A program made the position numbers and the translations under genes. A stretch of 64,000 nucleotides of DNA from Clostridia bacterium (GTDB lineage: Bacteria > Bacillota > Clostridia > Oscillospirales > CAG-272), in NCBI GenBank assembly GCA_017622085.1, contig JAGARU010000030.1, forward strand, positions 1-64,000, in the 5' to 3' direction. Positions 16,145 through 24,169 of the stretch are shown here, in pieces (within the stretch, counting starts at the first letter, position 1; each line of letters begins with the position of its first letter). The notes under the pieces are model-generated. The model saw nothing but the letters and a program-made list of their open reading frames with translations. It was not told the DNA's origin and made no database searches.

Positions 16145-17012
16145 ATTTGCGAAACCGTCGGGCGTAGGTGCAGGTTTTGCACAAGCTCTCGGTCATTTTG
16201 CCGGAGGCAAAGCCCCGGCGCATGGCCTCCGCCCGTGGGGAGGACAAAATCTCCTCAAGCCCCGTTTCAAACAGATTGCCGAGGGGAATCTCTCCTTCGC
16301 AGTCCAGACAACAGGGTACTACCGTTCCGTCTGCCAAAACAGCGATCTGATCCATTAGCCCATGGCAAAATCCGTCTTCCTCCGCCTCCGCAGTGCTTTT
16401 GGTGGGCCAGGTAAAGATGCCCGCATATTCAAGGAATGCGCGTTCACCCACCCGGTAACCGCTCCAACGCGCTTGCCAAGGCTCGGGGTAGGCCTCCCGT
16501 AACGCCTCCTCGATCCGCGCGTTTTCCCGATTGGCCCCGGCATGCCCCTCGGCGTCCAGATTCCAAAGGCGGAATACGGTGTAAATTCCGTGCGCGGTGC
16601 TTTCCTTTGCAAAGGCGAGTACTGCCTTTAAATATTCGTCCAGCGACATCTCGGCTCCGTTTCCCTCCATACAGTGGAGGGAAATGCTGACCCGGTGAAG
16701 ATGGGTGGCGTTCTCTAACAGCACCGCCCCGAACCGGCGGAGCAAAGTGCCGTTGGTGGTCACGCATACCCGGTAGCCCATTTCGCCTGCTATCCGGATC
16801 ATCTCACCCAGATGCGGATGGCATAGAGGCTCGCCCATTACGTGCAGGTACAGGGTTCCGGTCGCACCTCTCAGCTTTTCGGCCACCCGACGGAATTCCT
16901 CCGGTGACATTTGCCGCGGCGCCCGCTTTAAGGTCGGGCAAAAGGAGCACCGCAGGTTGCATATATTTCCAATTTCAACGTAAGCCCGTTGAAGCACGTA
17001 TTCCTTACCCAT
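16143..17012 (-). CDS. Radical SAM/SPASM-domain protein
   Basis: This 289-residue iron-sulfur enzyme belongs to the radical SAM superfamily. The N-terminal cluster motif CNLRCSFC is at residues 17-24, with the usual GEPLCHPHL and TTNGTLL strands. A short C-terminal SPASM-like region has CCLDCEGEIPLGNL and CKTCTYARR, which can hold a second cluster. The substrate is unknown; relatives act on peptides or on small molecules. It overlaps the upstream SDR gene by eight bases, so the two are co-translated and probably work in one pathway, perhaps sugar or cofactor modification, though the context does not decide. Confidence 0.88.
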   Translation of the reverse strand: MGKEYVLQRAYVEIGNICNLRCSFCPTLKRAPRQMSPEEFRRVAEKLRGATGTLYLHVMGEPLCHPHLGEMIRIAGEMGYRVCVTTNGTLLRRFGAVLLENATHLHRVSISLHCMEGNGAEMSLDEYLKAVLAFAKESTAHGIYTVFRLWNLDAEGHAGANRENARIEEALREAYPEPWQARWSGYRVGERAFLEYAGIFTWPTKSTAEAEEDGFCHGLMDQIAVLADGTVVPCCLDCEGEIPLGNLFETGLEEILSSPRAEAMRRGFASGKMTESLCKTCTYARRFRK

Positions 17013-17877
17013 GGCGCGTCACCTCAATGTAATAATCGATCAGTCCGTAGAGCCAGTCACCCAATGGACGGAAGGTGTACCCAATGGTCTCTGCCCGTTC
17101 TGTGTTAATGCTGTACGCAACCTCTCCGTTATAGGGGGCAGGATCTCCTGCGTCAGAGAGGATTGCTTTTATGCCACAAGCTTGTTCCACATAGGCAAGG
17201 ATCTCTCTGAGCGACACCGTTCCAACCGAACAGCCGTTGATGGCACCCGTGTAGTCGGAGTCCACCAGAAATGCCATAAAATCTCCGGCCTCCTTAGAGG
17301 ACAGAAAGCCCATTTGTCGATCCGGGTTATCAATATACATGGGAATACTGCGCAAGGTGTGCTCTACGTAGAACAAAAGCCGCTTGGTGTAGTCGTCTTC
17401 GCCTACCACAAAGGGATATCGGACGGAAACAAAGGAACGGTCTCCGTATACTTGCCAAAGAGCGCATTCGGCCTGCCGTTTTACCTCGGCGTAAGGAAAG
17501 TCCCCCCGCTCGCACCAGATCAACTCTCGGGTGAGGGGATCAAAGTCCTCCTCCTTGGTGTTCACGTGCTTCGGGTCGTATACTGCCGTTGAGGACATAT
17601 AGATATAGCGGTTGCAGTTCAGCACGTCGAGGGCATGCTTGATATCCTTGGAGCAGTAGGCGATCTTGTCGATCACTACGTCAAAATGGAGCCCGGCGAG
17701 GGCGCGCTTCATGCTCTCCGGATCGGTTCTTTCCAAGGTCAGTCGGGAGACACGATTGCCAAAGCTATCCGGAGTACGTCCCCGCGTAGCCAAGGTCACT
17801 TGGTGCCCGGCTGCCAGCAGGGCGTTTACCGTATGTATGCCAAAAAAGCGCGTCCCGCCTATGATCAAAACCTTCAT
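17005..17877 (-). CDS. NAD(P)-dependent epimerase/dehydratase (extended SDR)
   Basis: This 290-residue Rossmann enzyme carries the extended-SDR motifs: IGGTRFFGIHTV for dinucleotide binding at the N-terminus, SSTAVYD with the active-site Ser/Thr, and YAEVKRQAE with the catalytic Tyr-x3-Lys. It resembles nucleotide-sugar epimerases and the plant chloroplast CSP41-like group. The product cannot be named. I place the start at the ATG at 17877, because GGGAGG lies seven bases upstream and the Rossmann motif follows immediately; a longer open frame to 18054 crosses the promoter and a terminator. It forms an operon with the radical SAM gene. Confidence 0.88.
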   Translation of the reverse strand: MKVLIIGGTRFFGIHTVNALLAAGHQVTLATRGRTPDSFGNRVSRLTLERTDPESMKRALAGLHFDVVIDKIAYCSKDIKHALDVLNCNRYIYMSSTAVYDPKHVNTKEEDFDPLTRELIWCERGDFPYAEVKRQAECALWQVYGDRSFVSVRYPFVVGEDDYTKRLLFYVEHTLRSIPMYIDNPDRQMGFLSSKEAGDFMAFLVDSDYTGAINGCSVGTVSLREILAYVEQACGIKAILSDAGDPAPYNGEVAYSINTERAETIGYTFRPLGDWLYGLIDYYIEVTRHG

Positions 17878-17910
17878 GTCAAGCCTCCCATTTCCGGATC
17901 GGATAGAAAA

Positions 17911-17939
17911 ATCATACCACATTTCCGCCCATATTACAA
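17911..17939 (-). promoter_or_regulatory. Promoter of the SDR/radical SAM operon
   Basis: On minus, TTGTAA (17934-17939) and TATGAT (17911-17916) are 17 bases apart, 33 bases upstream of the ATG at 17877. Confidence 0.6.
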
Positions 17940-17949
17940 GCCCCACCGA

Positions 17950-17982
17950 CAAAACAAAGGCGACCTGCCGCGGCAGGTCGCC
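17950..17982 (-). terminator. Terminator of the S1-domain gene
   Basis: A perfect 24-base palindrome (17959-17982) built on GGCGACCTGCC is followed on the minus strand by TTTGTTTT. Confidence 0.88.
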
Positions 17983-17987
17983 CTGTG

Positions 17988-18944
17988 TTATGAGGCGGAG
18001 GAAACGAAAACCGATTCCACCACCTTGTCGCACCCCGCAGGGGAGTAGCGCCAAAGGTCGATGTGCTTTTCCTTGGCGGCGGCCGAGTCGTAGCGGATGC
18101 GCGCCGGCTCTGTGTCGGCGGCGTAGGAATCGATCAGCACCAGCTTGATCTTCATTTTGTCGGGGATTATGCTTTTTATGTAAACCGCACAGCTCTCGCC
18201 GACCCGCACGCCCTCCTTACGCTCTGCCAGCCCGGCCAAATTGGGGGCAAGCTCAATAAAGATGCCGTAAGGCTCCACGCTCCGTACAATGCCGGCCACC
18301 GTCTGCCCCACGGTAAATCGAGCGGCATTCTCCTCCCACGTGCCAAGAAGCTCTCTGTGGCTGACGTAGATTCGCCCGGTCTCATAGTCGATGCTCTTTA
18401 CCACCGCTAAAATCTCCTGACGCACCGCAAAGCGATCCTTGGGGTGGGAAATGCGGGAGACGGAGATGCAGTCCACCGACAAAAGAGAAACGATGCCGCA
18501 TCCAATGTCCACAAACGCCCCAAAGGGCTCAAGGTGGGTCACACGCGCCGGCACCACGTCTCCGGGAATCATGCTCATAAGATAATTCTGCATACAGTCG
18601 ATCTGCGCCGCCCGTCGGGAGAGCACCGCACGCACGCCGCCCTCATCCCGGATCAGCTCCAAAACCTTAAAGCAAACGGGCTTTCCTACCCGTGTAATGA
18701 TGGCAATGTCCTTCACCACCTCGCCTCCGGGCAGATACGCCACCTCTTCTCTCGGAATGATGCCGGGGATGCCGTACAGATCCAGATGGAGCGAAAAATC
18801 GCCGCTGTCGCATTTGATTACCATGCCTTCCAGTATTTTGCCCTCCAGCCGTGCTTTTTCCAGTCCGTAAGCGGAGGAAACGTATTCGCGATTTTGCGCT
18901 GTGCCCACGCGGCTTCCCTCCGGCAAGTATGTGTTGTCCGTCAT
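17988..18944 (-). CDS. S1 RNA-binding domain protein (RpsA-like)
   Basis: This 318-residue cytoplasmic protein has two clear S1/OB folds. One is about residues 125-200 (GDVVPARVTHLEPFGAFVDIG, then SHPKDRF and IYVSHRELLG). The other is about 210-275 (GQTVAGIVRSVEPYGIFIEL). A more divergent S1-like fold precedes them (about 35-115). It is shorter than Escherichia coli S1 and fits the short S1-like proteins of Clostridia, which may help translation of mRNAs with weak ribosome binding sites or act in RNA turnover. It is monocistronic, with GGGAGG before the ATG and a strong terminator after it. Confidence 0.85.
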   Translation of the reverse strand: MTDNTYLPEGSRVGTAQNREYVSSAYGLEKARLEGKILEGMVIKCDSGDFSLHLDLYGIPGIIPREEVAYLPGGEVVKDIAIITRVGKPVCFKVLELIRDEGGVRAVLSRRAAQIDCMQNYLMSMIPGDVVPARVTHLEPFGAFVDIGCGIVSLLSVDCISVSRISHPKDRFAVRQEILAVVKSIDYETGRIYVSHRELLGTWEENAARFTVGQTVAGIVRSVEPYGIFIELAPNLAGLAERKEGVRVGESCAVYIKSIIPDKMKIKLVLIDSYAADTEPARIRYDSAAAKEKHIDLWRYSPAGCDKVVESVFVSSAS

Positions 18945-19095
18945 TTGTAGTCCTCCCGAAACAATCTTCGGTACACTCTATGCGCCACCCGCCGGCTTTA
19001 TGCTAAAAAGAGAACGTGCTTACCAAGGAGCCGATGCGATACGACCGAGGGTAACGACACCAAGGCTCCATTTTTGGTCAAGCCTTTCTCCGTTA

Positions 19096-19138
19096 AGAAA
19101 AAAGACAGAGAACGTTGAAAATTCTCTGTCTTATTTTT
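19096..19138 (-). terminator. Terminator downstream of the zinc-ribbon gene
   Basis: AAGACAGAGAA (19102-19112) pairs perfectly with TTCTCTGTCTT (19122-19132). A T-rich exit lies on the minus strand. Confidence 0.8.
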
Positions 19139-19179
19139 TGTTCGTACAAAGTGTCTGCTCGATTGCGTGCGGCTTTGAA

Positions 19180-19599
19180 TTATTCCTTCGTCTCTTCCGT
19201 TACGGTTACTGCATCAGAAGGTGTTTCTTCGGCGGGTTCTTCAAACTTTGCGCCGCAAACGGAGCAGAATTTGGCCTCTACGGAGCTGTCCTTGCCACAG
19301 CCGGGGCAGGACTTGGTCTTCTTCGCCCGGCGGAGATCCGCCTTGATCTTAGCGATATCCTCAAGCAGCTTTTCCGCCTCGTCAATGCAAACGGCAACCT
19401 CCTCGTCGGTCTCGTAAGACTTTTTGATCTTATCGTAGACCAAGGAGCCGATCTTCTCAAAGCAGTCCTCCAGATCGTTTTCCTTTTCTCTGAGGGAAAG
19501 ATTCAATTTTGCGATGGTGGTCAAGGAATCCACCTTTTTTGCCGCACTACTGGAAACCGAGTTTACCTTGCGGCCGAGATTGGTCCAAAAATCCGACAT
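19180..19599 (-). CDS. Small zinc-ribbon protein with coiled coil
   Basis: This 139-residue protein has an N-terminal helical segment (about 1-35), a charged coiled coil (about 36-88), and a zinc ribbon CPGCGKDSSVEAKFCSVCG (two CxxC knuckles). It ends in an acidic Glu/Thr-rich tail. It has no membrane segment. This arrangement is common in small conserved clostridial proteins of unknown role. The ATG at 19599 is preferred over an upstream in-frame ATG, because GGAGG sits six bases in front of it. Confidence 0.75.
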   Translation of the reverse strand: MSDFWTNLGRKVNSVSSSAAKKVDSLTTIAKLNLSLREKENDLEDCFEKIGSLVYDKIKKSYETDEEVAVCIDEAEKLLEDIAKIKADLRRAKKTKSCPGCGKDSSVEAKFCSVCGAKFEEPAEETPSDAVTVTEETKE

Positions 19600-19662
19600 A
19601 ATATCCTCCATTCTCCGCACCGATCGGGTGCGGCCGTTTTTCTAAGTCCGGTTGTATCTATT

Positions 19663-19691
19663 ATTGTATACCGAAAACGCAAAAAAGTCAA
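19663..19691 (-). promoter_or_regulatory. Promoter of the zinc-ribbon gene
   Basis: On minus, TTGACT (19686-19691) and TACAAT (19663-19668) are 17 bases apart. Confidence 0.65.
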
Positions 19692-19748
19692 ATATTTTTC
19701 TCCCCGGTGGAAAGAATAGCTCCATACCGCAAACATAAGGAGTACACT

Positions 19749-20195
19749 GTGAACATCGATAAGAAAGAATACCGAAAATACGCTGAGGCGCGGGCGCAAA
19801 AATCGCCCATCCTCAAAAATTGCCTATGCGCCTTCCTCGTGGGCGGCGCCATCTGCACCCTCGGGCAGATTCTGACCGAGGTCTACGCCTCTTTGGGGGC
19901 AGAGAAGGAGACAGCCGGCACCCTGACCTCCCTTAGCCTGATCTTTTTTGCCGCCCTCCTCACCGGCCTCGGCGTCTTTGACAACGTGGCCAAATTCGCC
20001 GGGGCAGGTACGCTGGTGCCCATTACCGGCTTTGCCAACTCCGTGGTGGCACCGGCCATCGACACCAAGTCCGAGGGCTTTATTCTGGGGGTGGGTGCTA
20101 AAATTTTCATTATTTCCGGCCCGGTCATTCTGTACGGCATCTTCTCCGGGGCAGTCTACGGGGTCATTTATTGGCTCGTTACTCAGGTTTTGTAA
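19749..20195 (+). CDS. spoVAC: Stage V sporulation protein AC
   Basis: This 148-residue integral membrane subunit of the SpoVA channel moves dipicolinic acid into the forespore and out during germination. The family pattern is clear: CLCAFLVGGAICTLGQILTE for the first helix, LTGLGVFDNVAKFAGAGTLVPITGFANSV, and a terminal helix pair. The start is the GTG at 19749 behind AAGGAG. The usual partners spoVAD and spoVAE are not adjacent but begin 6.3 kb downstream on the same strand. The stop codon abuts that of the convergent beta-galactosidase gene with no intergenic base. Confidence 0.93.
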   Translation: MNIDKKEYRKYAEARAQKSPILKNCLCAFLVGGAICTLGQILTEVYASLGAEKETAGTLTSLSLIFFAALLTGLGVFDNVAKFAGAGTLVPITGFANSVVAPAIDTKSEGFILGVGAKIFIISGPVILYGIFSGAVYGVIYWLVTQVL

Positions 20196-21932
20196 TCAGC
20201 CGAGAATGGGCGTGTCGGTGAATTCCACCTCCGGTGCGCCCTTAAGGCCGTCGGACTCAAAGACCACGATCTCGTTCTTGCCGGCCTTCAAGAGACAAGC
20301 GGGAATGTACAGGGTCTTCTGGGGGCCGATCTCCCAGTAGCGGCCAATGTTAAAGCCGTTTACGGTCACAAAGCCCTTTTTGAAGTTGTCTAAGAGCATA
20401 AAGGTGTCCTTAGGCGCATCCACGTTCAAGCTACCGCGGTAGAAGGCCGAGCTTTCGCGGAAGCTCTCCTCCCCAAAGGTCAGCCGATCCAGATTGTCCA
20501 TGGTAAGGGGATATACCTGCCAGCCAAAGTGGATCTTGCCGCCCAACAGGCACCGTCCGGCGATGCCCTTCTTGCGCATCATCTTGGGGCCGAAGTTGGT
20601 GCGACCCATGTTCTCGCAAAGCACCATCAGCACGTCTCCCGCCTTGGCGGAGAGGGTGGTCTCCAGACGGTCATTGATGTAAAGCACGTCCACGAGGGTA
20701 TCGTTCAGATAGATCTGCGCCCGGTCGCCCAAGGATTCAAAGGTGAGCTTGGTGTCCGTATAATCCCGATTCAGCGTGGTGCGGTAGGCAATGTAGCCGT
20801 AGCCGATGCCGTAGCTCTCCATACAGCGGGGCACGTCGGCACGGATGGGCTCGGACAGCAGGGGCAGGGCGCGGAAGAAGCCGATGCTCTCGCTGAGAGT
20901 GATCTTGCCGTAAGCTCTCTTTTCCCGATTGGCAGGGATGGGCGGCAGCTCCTTGCCCACGTGCTTGCGGATCACGTCGCGGACAGCCATGTACTTGGGG
21001 GTCACGTCGCCGCATTCCGTCAGGATCGCATCGTAGTCGTAGCTGGTTACGTCCGGCAGGAACTTGTCGTAGTGGTTGGCGCCGGAGGTAAAGCCGAAGT
21101 TGGTGCCGCCGATAAACATATACATATTCAAGCTTCCGCGGGTCAGCATATCGTCCACCACCTTGGCGTAATCCTCGGCGGAGGTGGTGTGGTGCTTGGA
21201 ATCGCCCCACGCGTCAAACCAGCCGTCCCACATTTCCATGCACATTTTGGGCGCGTCGGGGAACAGCTCGTCGTGAGCCTTGAAATTCTCCTCCACGCGG
21301 CTACCGAAGTTCAGGGTGGCAAGACAGCCCTCGATGGCGCCGTCCAGAATGTCCGTGCGGGAGGTTCCGTCGGAGGTAAACAGGGGTACGTCAATGCCGC
21401 GACGGATGAAGCCTGCCTTCAGATAAGCAAGATACTCCTTGTCATCTCCATAGTAGCCGTATTCGTTCTCGCACTGCACCATGATCACCGGGCCGCCGTT
21501 GGTGGTAAGATAAGGGCGGATCTCCGCGCAAAGGCGGTCCAGATACCGGTCAAAGCAGGAGATGTACGTCGGGTTCATACAGCGGATCTCCATAGTCTCG
21601 TCGGTTTGGATCCACCAGGGCAGCCCACCAAACTCCCACTCGGCGCAGATGTAGGGGCCGGGGCGAACGATCACCATCAGCCCGTTCTCCGCCGCCGTGC
21701 GGATAAACCGGCCAAGATCCAGCCGTCCGGTAAAGTCGTACTCGCCGGGAACCTTCTCATGCATATTCCACGCGCAGTAGGTCTCCACGCAGTTACAGCC
21801 CATGGCCAACAGCTTTTTGAAAATATCATCCCACGTGTCGGGCATATTGCGGAAATAATGTACCGCACCGGAGATCAGCTTAATGGGCTCTCCGTCCTTC
21901 ACAAATTGGTTTTTCTGAATTTCAAAGGTCAT
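20196..21932 (-). CDS. bga: Beta-galactosidase, GH35 family
   Basis: This 578-residue cytoplasmic glycosidase would release terminal beta-linked galactose. The N-terminal GH35 barrel (about 1-320) starts with FVKDGEPIKLISGAVHYFR. The acid/base Glu is in VQCENEYGYYG and the nucleophile Glu in CMEMWDGWFDAWG. Two C-terminal jelly-roll-like parts follow (about 370-570), with the usual GFVTVNGFNIGRYW ending. It has no signal peptide, so it acts on imported oligosaccharides. It is the second gene of an operon after a polysaccharide deacetylase (25-base gap). Its stop codon touches that of spoVAC. Confidence 0.95.
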   Translation of the reverse strand: MTFEIQKNQFVKDGEPIKLISGAVHYFRNMPDTWDDIFKKLLAMGCNCVETYCAWNMHEKVPGEYDFTGRLDLGRFIRTAAENGLMVIVRPGPYICAEWEFGGLPWWIQTDETMEIRCMNPTYISCFDRYLDRLCAEIRPYLTTNGGPVIMVQCENEYGYYGDDKEYLAYLKAGFIRRGIDVPLFTSDGTSRTDILDGAIEGCLATLNFGSRVEENFKAHDELFPDAPKMCMEMWDGWFDAWGDSKHHTTSAEDYAKVVDDMLTRGSLNMYMFIGGTNFGFTSGANHYDKFLPDVTSYDYDAILTECGDVTPKYMAVRDVIRKHVGKELPPIPANREKRAYGKITLSESIGFFRALPLLSEPIRADVPRCMESYGIGYGYIAYRTTLNRDYTDTKLTFESLGDRAQIYLNDTLVDVLYINDRLETTLSAKAGDVLMVLCENMGRTNFGPKMMRKKGIAGRCLLGGKIHFGWQVYPLTMDNLDRLTFGEESFRESSAFYRGSLNVDAPKDTFMLLDNFKKGFVTVNGFNIGRYWEIGPQKTLYIPACLLKAGKNEIVVFESDGLKGAPEVEFTDTPILG

Positions 21933-21957
21933 AATTCTTCCTCCTTATTATAGCTTA

Positions 21958-22665
21958 TCATAAAAGAACTTCCCGGTTGGTGCCGTAAAAGATGTCATCC
22001 CGACCGCTGACAAGACGGAAGAATTCATCCAGCTTTGCCCATCCGTCGGGGGCGTAATCCATTTCGTAGGAATGTCCCCACACGTAAAGGACGGCAGGCT
22101 CCTCAGTTTTCAGTTCCACAAATTGGCGTCCCAACTCCATCAGTCGGTCAAAGTCCATAATGTGGTAGACCGAGGGGTTAAAGCGATAGAGGTTGTCCTG
22201 GGGCGCAAAGGAATGGGTGTCGGTAATGGTGCGGGCGTACGTAACGCCCGTGTGGTTCTTGATGATCTCCGCCACCCGATCGTCGTTGTTGACGCCTCCG
22301 CAGGGATAAGCCATGCCGATCACCTCGTAGCCTGCCAGCTCTGAGAGATTCTTTCGGTCGTTCTCCACCTGTCGGATGATTTCAGCCTGAGTCAGATCCG
22401 TCAGATTGGGATGGGTCAGCGTGTGGACGGCCACCTCATGTCCTGCATAAACGGCGCGTACGTCCTCCGGATGCAGCTTGTAGTGGGAGATCTTCTGCCC
22501 GCCCCGCATGAGTATGCCCCGAAGCCCCAACAGCTCCGAATTCAGATTGAACGTACCCTTCAGCCCGTATCGGTTCATCATTTCAACGAGGTGAATGTCC
22601 TGAGTCACTCCATCGTCGTAGCTGAAGGTAATGGCCTTGTTCTTTTCCTGTTTCTTGAATTGCAT
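21958..22665 (-). CDS. Polysaccharide deacetylase family protein (NodB-like)
   Basis: This 235-residue protein has a NodB-type fold. The metal-site Asp pair appears as TFSYDDGVTQD, the His motif as HTLTHPNL, and the later YPCGG segment is also present. The fold removes N- or O-acetyl groups from sugars. No signal peptide is visible, so a cytoplasmic substrate such as an imported acetylated oligosaccharide is plausible, in keeping with the beta-galactosidase that follows. The start at 22665 is set by GGGAGG; the open frame upstream of it overlaps the promoters and larA and is not used. Confidence 0.87.
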   Translation of the reverse strand: MQFKKQEKNKAITFSYDDGVTQDIHLVEMMNRYGLKGTFNLNSELLGLRGILMRGGQKISHYKLHPEDVRAVYAGHEVAVHTLTHPNLTDLTQAEIIRQVENDRKNLSELAGYEVIGMAYPCGGVNNDDRVAEIIKNHTGVTYARTITDTHSFAPQDNLYRFNPSVYHIMDFDRLMELGRQFVELKTEEPAVLYVWGHSYEMDYAPDGWAKLDEFFRLVSGRDDIFYGTNREVLL

Positions 22666-22690
22666 GGCATCCTCCCAAGCGTTTTCTTTT

Positions 22691-22719
22691 ATTATACTAC
22701 AAGTGAGCCGGAATGTAAA
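22691..22719 (-). promoter_or_regulatory. Promoter of the deacetylase/beta-galactosidase operon
   Basis: On minus, TTTACA (22714-22719) and TATAAT (22691-22696) are 17 bases apart. It is back-to-back with the larA promoter, the two -35 boxes being four bases apart. Confidence 0.75.
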
Positions 22720-22723
22720 GCAA

Positions 22724-22752
22724 TTGCTTTTTTTCTCTTGCCGTGTTATAAT
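22724..22752 (+). promoter_or_regulatory. Promoter of the larA-like gene
   Basis: TTGCTT (22724-22729) and TATAAT (22747-22752) are 17 bases apart, 24 bases before the ATG. Confidence 0.7.
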
Positions 22753-22776
22753 AAAGAAAAAACGTCGGAGGCCCAT

Positions 22777-24054
22777 ATGAAAACCGTTCGATTCCCCTAC
22801 GGAACGTCCTATTTGGAACATACCTTTGCGGAGAACGAGCTGCAAGCCGTGCTCCTGTCGAAAATTGAAGAATACGATCCCCATAAAACCGCCGAGGCGC
22901 TGGTCAAGGACGCGCTGGAGCATCCCATCGGCTCCGCCCCTCTGTGGGAGCTGGCCAAGGGCAAGCGTAAGGTGGTGCTGATTGCCAGCGACCATACCCG
23001 CCCTGTGCCCAGCCGCGTGATCGTGCCGCAAATGCTTACAGAGATCCGCCGCGGCAACCCGGAGGCGGAGATCACCATACTGATCGCCACCGGATGCCAT
23101 CGGGAAACCACCGCCGAGGAGCTGATGGATAAATTCGGCCCGGAGATCGCCACAAAGGAGCGCATCGTCATCCACGATTGCGACGACCGCGCCCACTTGC
23201 TAAACGTGGGCACTCTCCCCTCCGGCAGCCCCTGTGAGATCAATTCCATCGCTGCAGAGGCCGACCTGTTGGTGTCGGAGGGCTTTATTGAGCCCCACTT
23301 CTTTGCGGGCTATTCCGGCGGCCGCAAGAGCGTTATGCCCGGCGTAGCCGCTCGGAGCACCGTTATGGGCAACCATTGCTCCGAGTTTATTGACGATCCC
23401 CACGCCCGCACGGGCATTTTGGACGGCAATCCCATCCACCGCGATATGCTCTGGGTGGCTAAGACAGCCAAGCTTCGGTTTATTGTAAACGTGGTGCTCA
23501 ACGGTGAGAAGCAGGTGATCCACGCCGTAGCCGGCGACGTGGATGAGGCTCATCGGGCCGGCGTTTCCTTCCTGTCCTCCCTTTGCGCCACCAAGGCCGT
23601 GGAGGCCGACGTGGTGCTTACCACCAACGGCGGATACCCCCTGGATCAGAATATGTATCAGGCGGTCAAGGGCATGACGGCGGCGGAGGCCACGGTAAAG
23701 GCCGGCGGCGTCATTATTATGCTGGCCCGCTCCGGCGACGGCATCGGCGGCGATCATTTTTACCATCAGCTGGCTGACGAGCCGGATATCCATAAGACTA
23801 TGGCCCTCTTCCGCTCCCGCGCCCGTGGCGAGACCGTGCCGGATCAGTGGCAGACCCAGATCCTTCTGCGCATTCTGATGCACGCCCACGTGATCTACGT
23901 GTCGGAAATGGACGACGAGACCGTCCGCCGGATGCACATGACTCCGGCTCACTCCATTGGGGAAGCCCTCGCCGAGGCGAAGCGGATCCTCAAGAACCCC
24001 ACCCCCACCGTCACCGCCATCCCCGACGGCATCTCCGTCATCGTAACCAAATAA
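22777..24054 (+). CDS. larA: LarA-family nickel-pincer-nucleotide racemase/epimerase
   Basis: This 425-residue enzyme is of the lactate racemase family. The residues that hold and use the nickel-pincer nucleotide in Lactobacillus plantarum LarA are all present at the same numbers: His108 (ATGCHRE), His174 (EPHFFAGYS), Lys184 (GGRKSVMPG) and His200 (VMGNH). LarA homologues act on several alpha-hydroxy acids, so lactate is not certain. No larB, larC, larE or lactate permease is in the window, and the cofactor would have to come from genes elsewhere. The ATG at 22777 follows GTCGGAGG; a longer open frame upstream runs through the divergent gene and is rejected. It is monocistronic with a strong terminator. 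Confidence 0.9.
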   Translation: MKTVRFPYGTSYLEHTFAENELQAVLLSKIEEYDPHKTAEALVKDALEHPIGSAPLWELAKGKRKVVLIASDHTRPVPSRVIVPQMLTEIRRGNPEAEITILIATGCHRETTAEELMDKFGPEIATKERIVIHDCDDRAHLLNVGTLPSGSPCEINSIAAEADLLVSEGFIEPHFFAGYSGGRKSVMPGVAARSTVMGNHCSEFIDDPHARTGILDGNPIHRDMLWVAKTAKLRFIVNVVLNGEKQVIHAVAGDVDEAHRAGVSFLSSLCATKAVEADVVLTTNGGYPLDQNMYQAVKGMTAAEATVKAGGVIIMLARSGDGIGGDHFYHQLADEPDIHKTMALFRSRARGETVPDQWQTQILLRILMHAHVIYVSEMDDETVRRMHMTPAHSIGEALAEAKRILKNPTPTVTAIPDGISVIVTK

Positions 24055-24059
24055 AATTA

Positions 24060-24097
24060 CGCGGAGCCCCGCATGGGCTCCGCGAAAAATTTTTTCT
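24060..24097 (+). terminator. Terminator of larA
   Basis: CGCGGAGCCC (24060-24069) pairs perfectly with GGGCTCCGCG (24075-24084), followed by a short A-run and TTTTTTC. Confidence 0.85.
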
Positions 24098-24102
24098 CCC
24101 AT

Positions 24103-24130
24103 TGAACCGGAGAGGCGTTTTTTTCGTCTA
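24103..24130 (+). promoter_or_regulatory. ECF-type promoter of the sigma factor gene
   Basis: TGAACC (24103-24108), 16 bases, CGTCTA (24125-24130). This closely matches the TGAAAC-N16-CGTC pattern of Firmicutes ECF sigma factors (SigM/SigW/SigX type). It implies that the ECF factor encoded at 24170 reads its own promoter. Confidence 0.7.
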
Positions 24131-24136
24131 TAAGTG

Positions 24137-24150
24137 TGAAAACGTTTTCA
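24137..24150. promoter_or_regulatory. CcpA catabolite-responsive element (cre) at the ECF promoter start site
   Basis: TGAAAACGTTTTCA is a perfect 14-base palindrome that matches the cre consensus TGWAANCGNTNWCA at every position. It covers the predicted +1 region of the ECF promoter, a place where CcpA binding represses. CcpA itself is not in the window. Confidence 0.65.
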
Positions 24151-24169
24151 AGGAGCGCAAGAAGCAACA

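Noticed and set aside
17878..18054. N-terminal extension of the SDR gene up to 18054
   Set aside because: It would cross the predicted promoter, a 24-base terminator palindrome and the end of the S1-domain gene, and the Rossmann motif starts right at the ATG at 17877.
19663..19695. Sigma-G promoter for spoVAC
   Set aside because: GTATA is followed at 18 bases by CAAATAT, which misses the conserved TA of the -10 box, and the stretch is already explained by the minus-strand promoter of the zinc-ribbon gene.
22666..23196. N-terminal extension of the deacetylase
   Set aside because: The extension overlaps larA and both promoters and has no domain similarity; the ATG at 22665 has a strong ribosome binding site.
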